Source of the DNA: Candidatus Sulfopaludibacter sp. SbA3 | GTDB lineage: Bacteria > Acidobacteriota > Terriglobia > Bryobacterales > Bryobacteraceae | DNA length: 7,702 bases | NCBI GenBank assembly: GCA_945900935.1 | Contig: CAMDKT010000280.1 | Coordinates: 1-7,702, forward strand | Direction of reading: 5' to 3' | Notes under the pieces: generated by a model | What the model saw: the letters and a program-made list of their open reading frames with translations, nothing else | What the model was told of the DNA's origin: nothing | Database searches by the model: none | Translations under genes and position numbers: made by a program | Shown: positions 1 to 6,764 of the stretch, one piece after another | Layout of the letters: each line of letters starts with the position of its first letter | How positions within the stretch are numbered: the stretch's first letter is position 1

Positions 1-990
1 AGGCTCGGCGGTTTGGTTGAAGAGATTGATGACGGGGGTGCAATTGAGGCGGAGGGTTTTTTCATCGACGCCGACTTCGAGCTGGGGCATGCGTTCGAAG
101 CGTTCAAAGCGATCGATGAGGAAGACGACTTCGACGCCATTTTTGAAGCCGGAGGATTGGAGGGCTTCGAGGCCTTTGAGTTTGAAGAAGAAGAATTTTT
201 CGGGGCAGTGGAAGTATTCCTGGATGAGGCGGTAACCTTCAAAGGAACGTTTGGGATAGGGGAGCATGGCTTCGTTTTCGTCGAAGCCGCCGGGTTCGAG
301 GGAGGAACCGGGGAGGGAGATGGCGGGTTTACGGGAGTTGGGGGCGAGGTCGCGGAGTAGGATTTGGGAGCAGCTATGGCTGAGAAGTTCATAGAGCGAA
401 TTGGCCATGGAGGATTCGCCGTTGACGTAGAAGCGCAGCTCATTGAGCGGCATTTTGTCGAACTGGGCCTGGCCGGTGAGGCGGAGTTCGGTGCGGAGTG
501 CGGCGACGGCGGAGCTGACTTTGGGGGCGGGTTTAAGGCGATCGGGGGAGCGCCATTGGGTGGCGCCGATTTGGAAGGGCCAGAAGGTGACTTCCTGGCA
601 GGTTTGGAAGCGCATGGGCAGGCCGTCGACGGGGCGGGACTGGAGGCTGGTGCCGCGGGCGATGCGGGTGCCGGAGAGGAGGCCGGCGTTTTCGAGGTCG
701 GTGTACATTTCGACGATGGTCATCGAGGGAATGGGGCGGATGAAATGGGGGTAAATGATGCTGAGGAGGGCTTCGGTAATCTCCGGGAACTGGTCGTCAA
801 TTTTGAGGTGGACGCGGCCGGCTAGGAAGGCGAAGGCTTCGATGAGGCGTTCGACGTGGGGGTCTTCGCACTGGGTGTCTTCGAGGATGAGGCGGCTGGC
901 GATTTTGGGATATTTTTCGGCGAAATCCGCGCCCATCTGGCGGATGAAGCTGAGTTCGCGTTCGTAGTAGAAGAGCAGGTCGTCACGCAC
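1..990 (-). CDS. tssF: TssF (VasA/ImpG) T6SS baseplate subunit, C-terminus beyond window
   Basis: TssF is a baseplate component that, with TssG, TssE and TssK, forms the wedge on which the Hcp tube and TssBC sheath assemble in the cytoplasm. The minus strand is open from 990 to base 1, giving 330 residues of a family usually near 600, so the C-terminal part is cut by the window edge. The N-terminus has the family pattern: LLFYYERELSFIRQMGADF at residues 5-23, then KYPKIASRLILE, DPHVERLIEAFAFLAGRVH at 43-61, DDQFPEITEALLSIIYPHF at 65-83 and RPIPSM at 85-90. The start is GTG at 990; no ATG fits, and a GGAGGG motif lies 9 bases upstream. Only 2 bases separate it from the tssE stop, so translation is probably coupled. 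Codons are strongly C-ending. Family assignment is firm; the unseen half cannot be judged. Confidence 0.93.
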   Translation of the reverse strand, partial: MRDDLLFYYERELSFIRQMGADFAEKYPKIASRLILEDTQCEDPHVERLIEAFAFLAGRVHLKIDDQFPEITEALLSIIYPHFIRPIPSMTIVEMYTDLENAGLLSGTRIARGTSLQSRPVDGLPMRFQTCQEVTFWPFQIGATQWRSPDRLKPAPKVSSAVAALRTELRLTGQAQFDKMPLNELRFYVNGESSMANSLYELLSHSCSQILLRDLAPNSRKPAISLPGSSLEPGGFDENEAMLPYPKRSFEGYRLIQEYFHCPEKFFFFKLKGLEALQSSGFKNGVEVVFLIDRFERFERMPQLEVGVDEKTLRLNCTPVINLFNQTAEP

Positions 991-992
991 GA

Positions 993-1478
993 TCAGCCAC
1001 CCTCCACGGTATAACTTTGGCTGGAGACGTCGAGGGTGGTATCGAAGGAAACGCGTTCGGGAGCGGGGTCCATGACGAGCATGCCTTCGACACGGAACTT
1101 GATTTGGAGCGTTCCTTTTTCGGAAGGCTCGATGTGGACTTTGGCGTTGCGCATGCGGGGTTCGAAGATGGCGACGGTATTTTCAAGGAGCCAGACGACG
1201 CGGGTCATATCGCGTTGGGAAGAGAAGGAAAAGTGGGTGAGGTCGGGGAGGCCGTAGTTGTAGAGGGAGTGGGTGAGTTCGGCTTTTGGGTCAGTGGACT
1301 CGTCGCGGATGCGGCGGGTGTTGAGGAGCCATTCGATGTCGCGGCGGAGAGACTCTTTGAGAAGCCGGACGGACTGGGCGCGGGACATGAGGGGCTCCTG
1401 GGAGTTTTTGGGATCGCGATCGATGAGGCGATCGAGGAGCGGGATGGTAACGAGATGATCGAGGTCAGAGCGCGCCAT
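993..1478 (-). CDS. tssE: TssE, gp25-like T6SS baseplate protein
   Basis: TssE is the T6SS counterpart of phage T4 gp25, the baseplate wedge protein from which the sheath starts to polymerise. The 161-residue product has normal family length. Hallmarks are visible in order: SVRLLKESLRRDIEWLLNTRR at about residues 36-56, YGLPDL at 75-80 and IFEPRM at 104-109, a pattern like the EPR core motif of gp25-like proteins. A beta-rich C-terminal part follows (VHIEPSEKGTLQIKFRVEGML, then VSFDTTLDVSSQSY). The ATG at 1478 has an AGAGGA motif 6 bases upstream that overlaps the TAG stop of tssA, so the two genes are tightly linked (10-base gap). There is no signal peptide, as expected for a cytoplasmic protein. 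No enzymatic role is implied, although the family is often labelled lysozyme-like. Confidence 0.95.
   Translation of the reverse strand: MARSDLDHLVTIPLLDRLIDRDPKNSQEPLMSRAQSVRLLKESLRRDIEWLLNTRRIRDESTDPKAELTHSLYNYGLPDLTHFSFSSQRDMTRVVWLLENTVAIFEPRMRNAKVHIEPSEKGTLQIKFRVEGMLVMDPAPERVSFDTTLDVSSQSYTVEGG
1000..1005 (-). promoter_or_regulatory. Ribosome-binding site for tssF (supports GTG start)
   Basis: GGAGGG on the minus strand lies 9 bases before the GTG at 990 and sits inside the last codons of tssE. It supports GTG as the tssF start and makes translational coupling with tssE likely. Confidence 0.6.
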
Positions 1479-1488
1479 GCAGGTTCCT

Positions 1489-3318
1489 CTATCTGAGCAG
1501 GCTCATGGCGGCGACGGGGTCGAGGCGGCAGAGTTTGGCGTAGAGCTTTTTCACTTCGGGCGATTCGCGGTCGGTGCGGGAGAGGCAGCGGTAGAGAAGC
1601 GTGAGGGGGTGGGCGATGGTTTCGGATGGCTCCCAGTCTTCGAGGCCGCGGGAGTCGATTTCGGAGGCGAGTTGTTCGAGGCCGGGGAGGGCCATGGGTT
1701 CATTGCCGCTGTCGATAAAAATTTGGGCGAGTTGGGTTTTGCGGAGGAAGCGACTGCGGCCGGAACGTTCCGTTTTGCATTCACGGTCGATCATTTCGAC
1801 GGCTTCGCGAACGCGGCCGGAGCGGAGGGCTTGCTGGGCGAGTTCCCAGGCGTCGGGGGTGGCACCGAGTTCATCGGAGGCGGGTGTGGAGACGGGGGCG
1901 GAGCTGTAGGAATCGACGTTATCGGAAGGGGCGGCGGCGATGATGACGTCGGTATCGATCCATTGGATGGTTTCGGCGTTGGCGGTGGGGGTGTCGTCGA
2001 GGAGGGTTAATTTGGTGAGATTGGGGTAATCCTGGAGAACGCCGCGGACGCCTGCGAGGATGCCTTTGCGAAGGCCGTCGTAGGACCAGCCAAGCTCGGT
2101 GCAAGCGCGGGCGGCGTAGCGATGGAGGTCGAGCCAGCCGCGGCCGCAGGGGAGGGCGAGGGCAGTTTCGGCGGTGGCAAGAACTGCCGCCCAGTCGGGT
2201 TCGAGGGACGCTTTCTTGATTTGTTGGCGAAGCTCAGTGGGCGGGGCTTCGAGGCGGGAGGCGTCGAGGGTTTCGCCGCCGGAGCGGAGTTCGCCGAAGC
2301 GGAAGCCGGCGAGAAGGAGATAGGGCGCGGGGGAGTAGGCGTCTTGTTCGCGGAGGTAGCGGGCGGCGGAGACGATGCGATTGACGGCGTCGTCGGCATC
2401 CTGGGGCTCGGCGGAGAGGGCTCCGCCGGATTTTCTTTTAACGGGCGCGGCGGCGGGGGTTTCGCTTTGGTAAGCGGGGGCATCATCGTCCTGCGAGGCG
2501 GGGGCTTCCTCTTCTTCGACTTCGGGGCCGGGGACGGGTTCGTCGGGCTCTTTTTCGCGTTTGCGGATGAGGAGGCTACGGACGGTGACGCCGGTTTCTT
2601 CCAGGGCCTTGCGGAGTTTGGAGAAGCCGGGAGCGTCGTCGCCGAATTTGCCTTCGCAGGCAACTTGTAGGTTTTCGAGTTCTTCGAGGCAGGAGGCGAA
2701 GGTTTCGGAGAGGGCGACGTAGTATGCTTTGGAGGTTTTGTCGAAATCGGCGTCGAAGGCGTCGACGCTGACTTTGCCTTCGGCGACAGCGGCGTTATAG
2801 GCTGCGAGCTTTTCGTAGCCTTGTTCTTCAGCGGCGGCTTTGGAGCCGACGGAAGCTGAGACTTTGAGATCGACCGCGCTGAGGCCGCCCTTGGTGATGG
2901 GGGCCATGCGGATTTGGAGATCGAAATTACCGAGCCAACTGAGAGGTGTGGCGCGGAATTCAGCGTCGCCGTCTTCGACTTCGGGGTAGATGGAATCCCA
3001 GAAAGTTTCGATGAGCTGGCGGAGGAGGATGAAGGAATCGCGGAGGAGCGGGAAGCCCTCCTTTTTGAAGTAGGCTTCGGCGAGCCAGACGGCGAGTTGG
3101 ATGTCTTTCGATTGGGTGGCGAGGGCTTCGCCGGCGAGCTTGAGGACAAGATTCCAGTCGGCGGCTTTGCGTTCGCGTGCCCAAACGCCAGTGGGCCCGG
3201 TATCGTCTTCCTGACGCCGGGCCTCTTTGATTTTGTCGTAAATCGGGGCGTAGTACAGGTACGCTCCGCTCGGATTATCTCCGGGGATGGGGTTAAGGAG
3301 GTCGTCGCGGAGGGGCAT
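1489..3318 (-). CDS. tssA: TssA, T6SS cap/baseplate-associated protein with ImpA_N and VasJ-type regions
   Basis: TssA binds the baseplate and then the distal end of the growing tail, coordinating Hcp tube and sheath polymerisation. The product has 609 residues. An ImpA_N-type domain fills about residues 5-135: NPIPGDNPSGAYLYYAPIYD at 9-28, AVWLAEAYFKKEGFPLL at 76-92, and WDSIYPEVEDGDAEFRATPL at 107-126. An acidic, Ala/Pro-rich low-complexity linker spans about 255-305. A second helical region follows (about 306-460), then a second Ser/Pro/Ala-rich linker (about 463-490). The C-terminal 120 residues look like a VasJ-type domain: RFLRKTQLAQIFIDSGNEPM at 523-542, ALPGLEQLASEI, LLYRCL and KLYAKLCRLDPVAAMSLL near the end. 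No membrane segment is seen. It is much longer than short TssA proteins such as P. aeruginosa TssA1. It starts 3 bases after the tagJ stop with no close Shine-Dalgarno motif, so coupled re-initiation is likely. Confidence 0.93.
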   Translation of the reverse strand: MPLRDDLLNPIPGDNPSGAYLYYAPIYDKIKEARRQEDDTGPTGVWARERKAADWNLVLKLAGEALATQSKDIQLAVWLAEAYFKKEGFPLLRDSFILLRQLIETFWDSIYPEVEDGDAEFRATPLSWLGNFDLQIRMAPITKGGLSAVDLKVSASVGSKAAAEEQGYEKLAAYNAAVAEGKVSVDAFDADFDKTSKAYYVALSETFASCLEELENLQVACEGKFGDDAPGFSKLRKALEETGVTVRSLLIRKREKEPDEPVPGPEVEEEEAPASQDDDAPAYQSETPAAAPVKRKSGGALSAEPQDADDAVNRIVSAARYLREQDAYSPAPYLLLAGFRFGELRSGGETLDASRLEAPPTELRQQIKKASLEPDWAAVLATAETALALPCGRGWLDLHRYAARACTELGWSYDGLRKGILAGVRGVLQDYPNLTKLTLLDDTPTANAETIQWIDTDVIIAAAPSDNVDSYSSAPVSTPASDELGATPDAWELAQQALRSGRVREAVEMIDRECKTERSGRSRFLRKTQLAQIFIDSGNEPMALPGLEQLASEIDSRGLEDWEPSETIAHPLTLLYRCLSRTDRESPEVKKLYAKLCRLDPVAAMSLLR

Positions 3319-3321
3319 GGG

Positions 3322-4053
3322 TTAATTATCGACCGATTCCTCCGCTTGCGAACGCGAGAACTCCAGCTTGCGCAGTTCGAGAATCGGCATGTCTTCGCCA
3401 TCGACCAGGAACATTTTCTGGCCGACAGGCTTGACGTCGCCGTTCTCGTCTTCCACCCAGTTGGTAACGCGCCCTAGTTTAGCCAATTCATCGTCGGAGG
3501 AAGTGGCATCCCAGGTTAAAGCGGGGAGGAGGATTTCACCGAGTTCCATCATTTTGAAGGCGGGGCCGGTTTTTACGAGGGCCGGGATCCAGAGGAGATC
3601 ACGGATGCGTTTGGGGGCTTCGCATTCGATGGACTCGATGTGTTTGAAGGGGATCCAGATATAGGCACCGGCGGCATAGGCTTCCAGCCGCGGGCCGATG
3701 GTAGGATCGGCGTCGACGAGCACGGAGAACGGCTGGCCGTTAAACGTGCCGGATTGCTGGGCGTCGTCATCGCCAGGGTGACCGGGAAATTCCCGTTTGG
3801 TAAACAGGTCCTTCCGTGTTTTCTCCGCATGGAGCGAAGCCCTGTAGAGGACGGTGCCGAGTTGGGCCTCGCCGGAACCACCGGCGAGGACACCGAGCTG
3901 TTTTTCCGCGCGGTCATAGTCACCGGCGAAGGCGAGGAGTTCGAAGAGGAAGGTGCGACGCTGAACGTCGACCGGGTTGTCCCGGACTTCGACGTTCAGC
4001 GCCGCGATGGCTTCCTTCAGCTTTCCCGCTTTGTAGAGTTCCCTGGCAGTCAT
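3322..4053 (-). CDS. tagJ: TagJ (ImpE/HsiE-like) T6SS accessory protein
   Basis: TagJ/ImpE proteins are accessory T6SS proteins; P. aeruginosa HsiE1 binds the N-terminal helix of its TssB. The 243-residue product has a helical, TPR-like N-terminus (ELYKAGKLKEAIAALNVEVR at residues 5-24, then RRTFLFELLAFAGDYDRAEKQL at 32-53). The ImpE core follows: GTFNGQPFSVLVDADPTIGP at 102-121, YIWIPFKHIESIECEAPKRI at 131-150, RDLLWIPALV at 151-160, GEILLP at 172-177, VTNWVE at 196-201 and a closing ILELRKLEF at 224-232. Length is somewhat short of many ImpE proteins (about 260-280). The ATG at 4053 aligns with the usual N-terminus, but no purine-rich ribosome-binding site precedes it. It lies 41 bases after hcp and 3 bases before tssA. 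The role in this organism is inferred from the family. Confidence 0.92.
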   Translation of the reverse strand: MTARELYKAGKLKEAIAALNVEVRDNPVDVQRRTFLFELLAFAGDYDRAEKQLGVLAGGSGEAQLGTVLYRASLHAEKTRKDLFTKREFPGHPGDDDAQQSGTFNGQPFSVLVDADPTIGPRLEAYAAGAYIWIPFKHIESIECEAPKRIRDLLWIPALVKTGPAFKMMELGEILLPALTWDATSSDDELAKLGRVTNWVEDENGDVKPVGQKMFLVDGEDMPILELRKLEFSRSQAEESVDN

Positions 4054-4072
4054 GGTCGGAATGAGGGTCGGA
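4054..4072 (-). repeat. Tandem TCCGACC direct repeat in front of tagJ
   Basis: The 7-base unit TCCGACC (minus strand) occurs twice, at 4066-4072 and 4054-4060, 12 bases apart and directly against the tagJ start codon, where a Shine-Dalgarno motif would be expected. A CCTCC precedes it. The role is unknown and chance is possible. Confidence 0.35.
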
Positions 4073-4094
4073 GGAAAGACTTGGGCTGCAGGTA

Positions 4095-4625
4095 CTAGAC
4101 CTTCTTGTTAGCGATAAGATTCCAACCAGCGACGACATCGCCAGCAGGCTTACCGGTTGCGTGATCGGTCGCGGTATAGGTGTACTTGATGGAGCCGTAG
4201 TTCAATTCCACGTGTTCTTCCTGGAGCATGACGCCGCCGCCTTCACCGCCGGCAATGGCGCGCTCGGAGGATGCGCCCTGCAAAGTCTGCCAGTTGGAAA
4301 CGATGATGTCGGTGAAGTCGATCTGCAAGAACTTCTGCTTTGCGCCCTGGGCGCGATGGGCAGTGAAGACAGCCTTGGGGATGTGGGTGCCGTCGCAGCA
4401 CTTTTCGAGCAATTTGGCGGACGCCTTGTCAGTCACTTTGGTGAACTTGAAGGGCTTGTGGCGAACGCGGCCGGCGGTGCGGGAGCCGCCGGTGGAGCTG
4501 GAACCGGCGTCGCCGTGTTCCATGCCGAAGGCAAACGAGAGGACTTCGATTTCGTCCTTGTGCTTATCGTCCGTGCTCTCGCCCGGAATCTGATCGATCT
4601 TGATGAAATAATCTAACTGTGCCAT
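4095..4625 (-). CDS. hcp: Hcp (TssD), T6SS inner-tube protein
   Basis: Hcp forms hexameric rings that stack into the tube driven out by sheath contraction; it is also a chaperone or carrier for some effectors. The 176-residue product carries the family pattern: DYFIKIDQIPGESTDDKHKD at residues 5-24, EIEVLSFAFGMEH at 25-37, a Gly/Ser-rich loop (about 38-52), FKFTKVTDKASAKLLEKC at 59-76, FLQIDFTDIIVSNWQ at 99-113, and VELNYGSIKYTYTATDHATG at 139-158. The C-terminal tail (about 150-176) runs past the last core strand, a form seen in many Hcp proteins. No fused effector domain is present. The ATG at 4625 has a strong AAGGAG six bases upstream. The gene is set apart by 115 bases from tssC and 41 bases from tagJ. 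Lysine is mostly AAG here, unlike the AAA preference in tssA and tssF. Confidence 0.97.
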   Translation of the reverse strand: MAQLDYFIKIDQIPGESTDDKHKDEIEVLSFAFGMEHGDAGSSSTGGSRTAGRVRHKPFKFTKVTDKASAKLLEKCCDGTHIPKAVFTAHRAQGAKQKFLQIDFTDIIVSNWQTLQGASSERAIAGGEGGGVMLQEEHVELNYGSIKYTYTATDHATGKPAGDVVAGWNLIANKKV

Positions 4626-4631
4626 GGGAAT

Positions 4632-4637
4632 CTCCTT
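4632..4637 (-). promoter_or_regulatory. Strong ribosome-binding site of hcp
   Basis: AAGGAG on the minus strand lies 6 bases before the hcp ATG. It is better spaced than the corresponding sites of tagJ and tssA (where none is seen), which fits the high Hcp output expected in T6SS. Confidence 0.7.
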
Positions 4638-4678
4638 GTGATTTCAACGAATTAAGTTGGTTATAGGTTAGCGGACGC

Positions 4679-4693
4679 ACCACACCGAGTGGT
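4679..4693 (-). repeat. Small inverted repeat (hairpin 2) in tssC-hcp spacer
   Basis: ACCAC at 4679-4683 and GTGGT at 4689-4693 form a 5-bp perfect stem with a 5-base loop. It lies 53 bases before hcp, in the only long spacer inside the operon. In the hcp-proximal part of the spacer (4626-4678) a TATAAC (about 4660-4665, minus strand) could be a -10 element, but no convincing -35 accompanies it. Confidence 0.35.
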
Positions 4694-4694
4694 T

Positions 4695-4711
4695 GGCGCG
4701 GTCGGGGCGCC
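4695..4711 (-). repeat. GC-rich inverted repeat (hairpin 1) in tssC-hcp spacer
   Basis: GGCGC at 4695-4699 and GCGCC at 4707-4711 form a 5-bp all-GC stem with a 7-base loop, next to hairpin 2 and about 30 bases after the tssC stop. No T run follows on the minus strand, so this is not a standard intrinsic terminator. It could protect or mark the end of a processed tssBC message. Confidence 0.4.
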
Positions 4712-4740
4712 CGCAAATAAAGAGCAAGAATGGAAGCCGA

Positions 4741-6225
4741 TCAGCCCTTTGCCGACGGGGGCAGATCCGCAACGAGGCGAAGCGAAACGCTGAGTTCGTC
4801 GAGCTGGAAGTGCGGCTTGAGGAAGGCAACAGCGCGGTAGGCGCCGGGCTTTCCGGGGACATCGACGACATCGATACGGGCTTCGCGAAGCGGGTGAGAT
4901 GCTTTTGCGTCGGCCGAGGCGTCGTCGTCGAGGATGATGTACTGTGCAATCCAGGTGTTGAGATAGGTCTCGCACTGGGTGCGGGACATGAAGCTGCCGA
5001 TTTTGTCGCGCATCATCGCCTTGAGGTAGTGGGCGAAGCGGCTGACGGCGAAGATGTAGGGCAACTGCGCGGAGAGACGGGCGTTGGCGTTGGCGGCATC
5101 CTTGTCATAAAGCTTGGGCTTTTGAGACGATTGGACACTGAAGAAGGCCGCGTAGTCGGTGTTCTTGCAGTGAACCAGGGGGATGAAGCCAAGGTCGGCC
5201 AGTTCCTTTTCACGACGGTCGGTAATGGGGACTTCGGTGGGGCACTTCATGACGATGTCGCCATCGTCGGTACGGAAGTTGTGCACGGGGAGGCCATCGA
5301 CCATGCCGCCGCCTTCAACGCCGCGGATGGCGGCGCACCACTTGTGCTTGGCGAAGGACTGGGTGAGCTTTGCGCCCATGGCCCAGGAGGCGTTCATCCA
5401 GAGGTACTTGCTGTGATCGGTGCCGTCGACGTTCTCCTCATAGTTGAAGGCTTCCACCGGCTTGGTGTCCTTGCCGTAGGGCAGGCGGCCAAGGACGCGG
5501 GGCAGGACGAGGCCGACGTAGCGGGAGTCTTCCGTGGCGCGGAAACCCTTCCATTTGGCGAACTCAGTGGTGTCGAAGATCTTGGCGAGATCACGAGGCT
5601 GATCGAGAGCGCCGAAGCTGTCGAGGTTCATCATTGTCGGATCGGCACCGCAGATGAAGGGGGCATGAGCGGCGGCGGCGACGTTGGAGACGCGTTCGAG
5701 CAGCTCAATGTCTTCGGGATGCTTGCCGAAAGAGTAGTCGGCGATGATGGAGGCGAAGGGAGCGCCGCCGAAAACGCCGAATTCTTCTTCGTAGACCTTT
5801 TTGAACATGGCGCTTTGATCGAACTCGGGGGCGCGCTGGAGGTCGCGGAGGAGTTCTTTCTTGGAGCAGTTGAGGACCTTGATCTTCAGCATGGCGGAGG
5901 TTTCCGACTGGTCCATCATGTATTTGAGACCGCGCCAGGAGCCTTCGAGCTTCTGGAAAGTCTCATTGTGGAGAATTTCGTTGAGCTGGATGGAAATAAG
6001 GTGATCGATCTGGGCGATGCGAGCGTTGATGGTGGCTTCGGCATCGCGGGAGACGGTCATGTGGCCCTGGAGGATCTGGGAAACGAATTCCTTGATCTGG
6101 GACTTGCCGCGTTCCTTGGCGGCGGAATCGGTACCGACGCGCCCTTCTTCGACGATTTGGTCTAGAAAACTGGTTTCTTGAACCGTTTCCTGGGCTTGTG
6201 CTTGTGCCTTTTGTGCGTCACTCAT
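4741..6225 (-). CDS. tssC: TssC (VipB) T6SS sheath large subunit
   Basis: TssC and TssB form the contractile helical sheath around the Hcp tube; after firing, the ClpV ATPase usually disassembles it. The 494-residue product is a typical full-length TssC. A Gln/Ala-rich start (residues 5-17) precedes TSFLDQIVEEGRVG at 18-31, the place where ClpV binds an N-terminal TssC helix in studied systems. The core follows: FQKLEGSWRGLKYM at 90-103, GVFGGAPFASIIADYSFG at 150-167, ATEDSRYVGLVLPRVLGRL at 230-248, NASWAMGAKLTQSFAKHKW at 278-296, NTDYAAFFSVQSSQKPKLY at 355-373, QLPYIFAVSRFAHYLK at 387-402 and RDKIGSFM at 406-413. The C-terminus PHFQLDELSVSLRLVADLP (471-489) fits the strand that interlocks sheath protomers. 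The ATG at 6225 overlaps the tssB stop by 8 bases and has GGAGG 8 bases upstream. Confidence 0.98.
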   Translation of the reverse strand: MSDAQKAQAQAQETVQETSFLDQIVEEGRVGTDSAAKERGKSQIKEFVSQILQGHMTVSRDAEATINARIAQIDHLISIQLNEILHNETFQKLEGSWRGLKYMMDQSETSAMLKIKVLNCSKKELLRDLQRAPEFDQSAMFKKVYEEEFGVFGGAPFASIIADYSFGKHPEDIELLERVSNVAAAAHAPFICGADPTMMNLDSFGALDQPRDLAKIFDTTEFAKWKGFRATEDSRYVGLVLPRVLGRLPYGKDTKPVEAFNYEENVDGTDHSKYLWMNASWAMGAKLTQSFAKHKWCAAIRGVEGGGMVDGLPVHNFRTDDGDIVMKCPTEVPITDRREKELADLGFIPLVHCKNTDYAAFFSVQSSQKPKLYDKDAANANARLSAQLPYIFAVSRFAHYLKAMMRDKIGSFMSRTQCETYLNTWIAQYIILDDDASADAKASHPLREARIDVVDVPGKPGAYRAVAFLKPHFQLDELSVSLRLVADLPPSAKG

Positions 6226-6733
6226 TGCCTTCGCCTCCGATTTCGGCCTTCAGTTTTTCCATGGCGGCCGGATCCTTGGCCGTTTTCATGAGCAACTCTT
6301 CCAGTTTGTCGTTGGTCTGGAGGGTGCCGCGCAGATCGGAGAGCCGGGTGCGCAGTTCGAGCAGTTCGCGGATTGGTTTGACTTGACGAGCGACATTTTC
6401 GGGGTCGAAGTCGTCGAGACTTTTGAAGTGCAGGTCGACTTTGAGCTGGCCGGCATCGGCGTCGTCGCTCAGTTTGTTTTCGACGGAGAAGGCCAAGTGG
6501 GGCTTCATGCCGGCGAGAACCTGGTCAAAATTGTCTGGATTTACTTCCGTAAATTTGCGGTCACGGAGGCGAGCGAGGGGCTCGGTCGGCTGACCGGTGA
6601 AATCGCCCATCACGCCCATGACGAAGGGGAGCTCCTTGATTTCGATGGCTCCACCGATTTCGACATCGTAGGTAATCTGGACGCGCGGTGCGCGAACCCG
6701 ATCCAGTTTGTGTTGCGTACTTTCTCTTGCCAT
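6218..6733 (-). CDS. tssB: TssB (VipA) T6SS sheath small subunit
   Basis: TssB pairs with TssC to build the contractile sheath. The 171-residue product is of usual length. Hallmarks are RAPRVQITYDVEIGGAIEIK at residues 14-33, ELPFVMGVMGDFTGQP at 34-49, LRDRKFTEVNPDNFDQVLAG at 56-75, a DFDPENVARQVKPIRELLEL stretch at 108-127 and LSDLRGTLQTNDKLEELL at 131-148. The charged C-terminal helix ends in EIGGEGNE. The N-terminal segment before RAPRVQ is the part that TagJ binds in P. aeruginosa, and tagJ is in this operon. It is the first gene of the visible operon: the ATG at 6733 has GAGGAG close upstream (3 bases) and a strong promoter about 115 bases before it. The stop overlaps the tssC start in ATGAGTGA, indicating coupled translation and matched synthesis of the two subunits. 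Confidence 0.97.
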   Translation of the reverse strand: MARESTQHKLDRVRAPRVQITYDVEIGGAIEIKELPFVMGVMGDFTGQPTEPLARLRDRKFTEVNPDNFDQVLAGMKPHLAFSVENKLSDDADAGQLKVDLHFKSLDDFDPENVARQVKPIRELLELRTRLSDLRGTLQTNDKLEELLMKTAKDPAAMEKLKAEIGGEGNE

Positions 6734-6736
6734 AAT

Positions 6737-6742
6737 CTCCTC
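6737..6742 (-). promoter_or_regulatory. Ribosome-binding site of tssB
   Basis: GAGGAG on the minus strand ends 3 bases before the tssB ATG. The match is good, although the spacing is short. Confidence 0.55.
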
Positions 6743-6764
6743 AATTCTGTATCAGGAAACGACA

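Noticed and set aside
13..825. Two consecutive plus-strand frames (13-360 and 364-825) opposite tssF
   Set aside because: Phe/Glu/Gly-rich low-complexity products opposite a clear tssF; antisense shadows.
1017..2670. Plus-strand frames at 1017-1496, 1477-2010 and 2122-2670
   Set aside because: Gly/Glu/Val-rich shadows of tssE and tssA with no family resemblance and no conserved motifs.
2007..3401. A 464-codon minus-strand frame overlapping tssA in another phase
   Set aside because: The product is dominated by Ser, Pro, Ala and Lys with no motifs, a frame-shifted reading of tssA; it also crosses the well-supported tagJ-tssA junction.
4095..4625. Hcp with a fused effector domain
   Set aside because: The protein ends shortly after the Hcp core; the extra C-terminal residues are a short tail, too small for a toxin domain.
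4626..4740. Intrinsic terminator between tssC and hcp
   Set aside because: Stems are only 5 bp and no T run follows either hairpin on the transcribed strand.
4693..6165. A 490-codon open frame on the plus strand opposite tssC
   Set aside because: It is the antisense shadow of an unmistakable tssC. Its product is Gly/Val/Glu/Asp-rich with no recognisable family, as expected from the G-rich third positions of the opposite strand.
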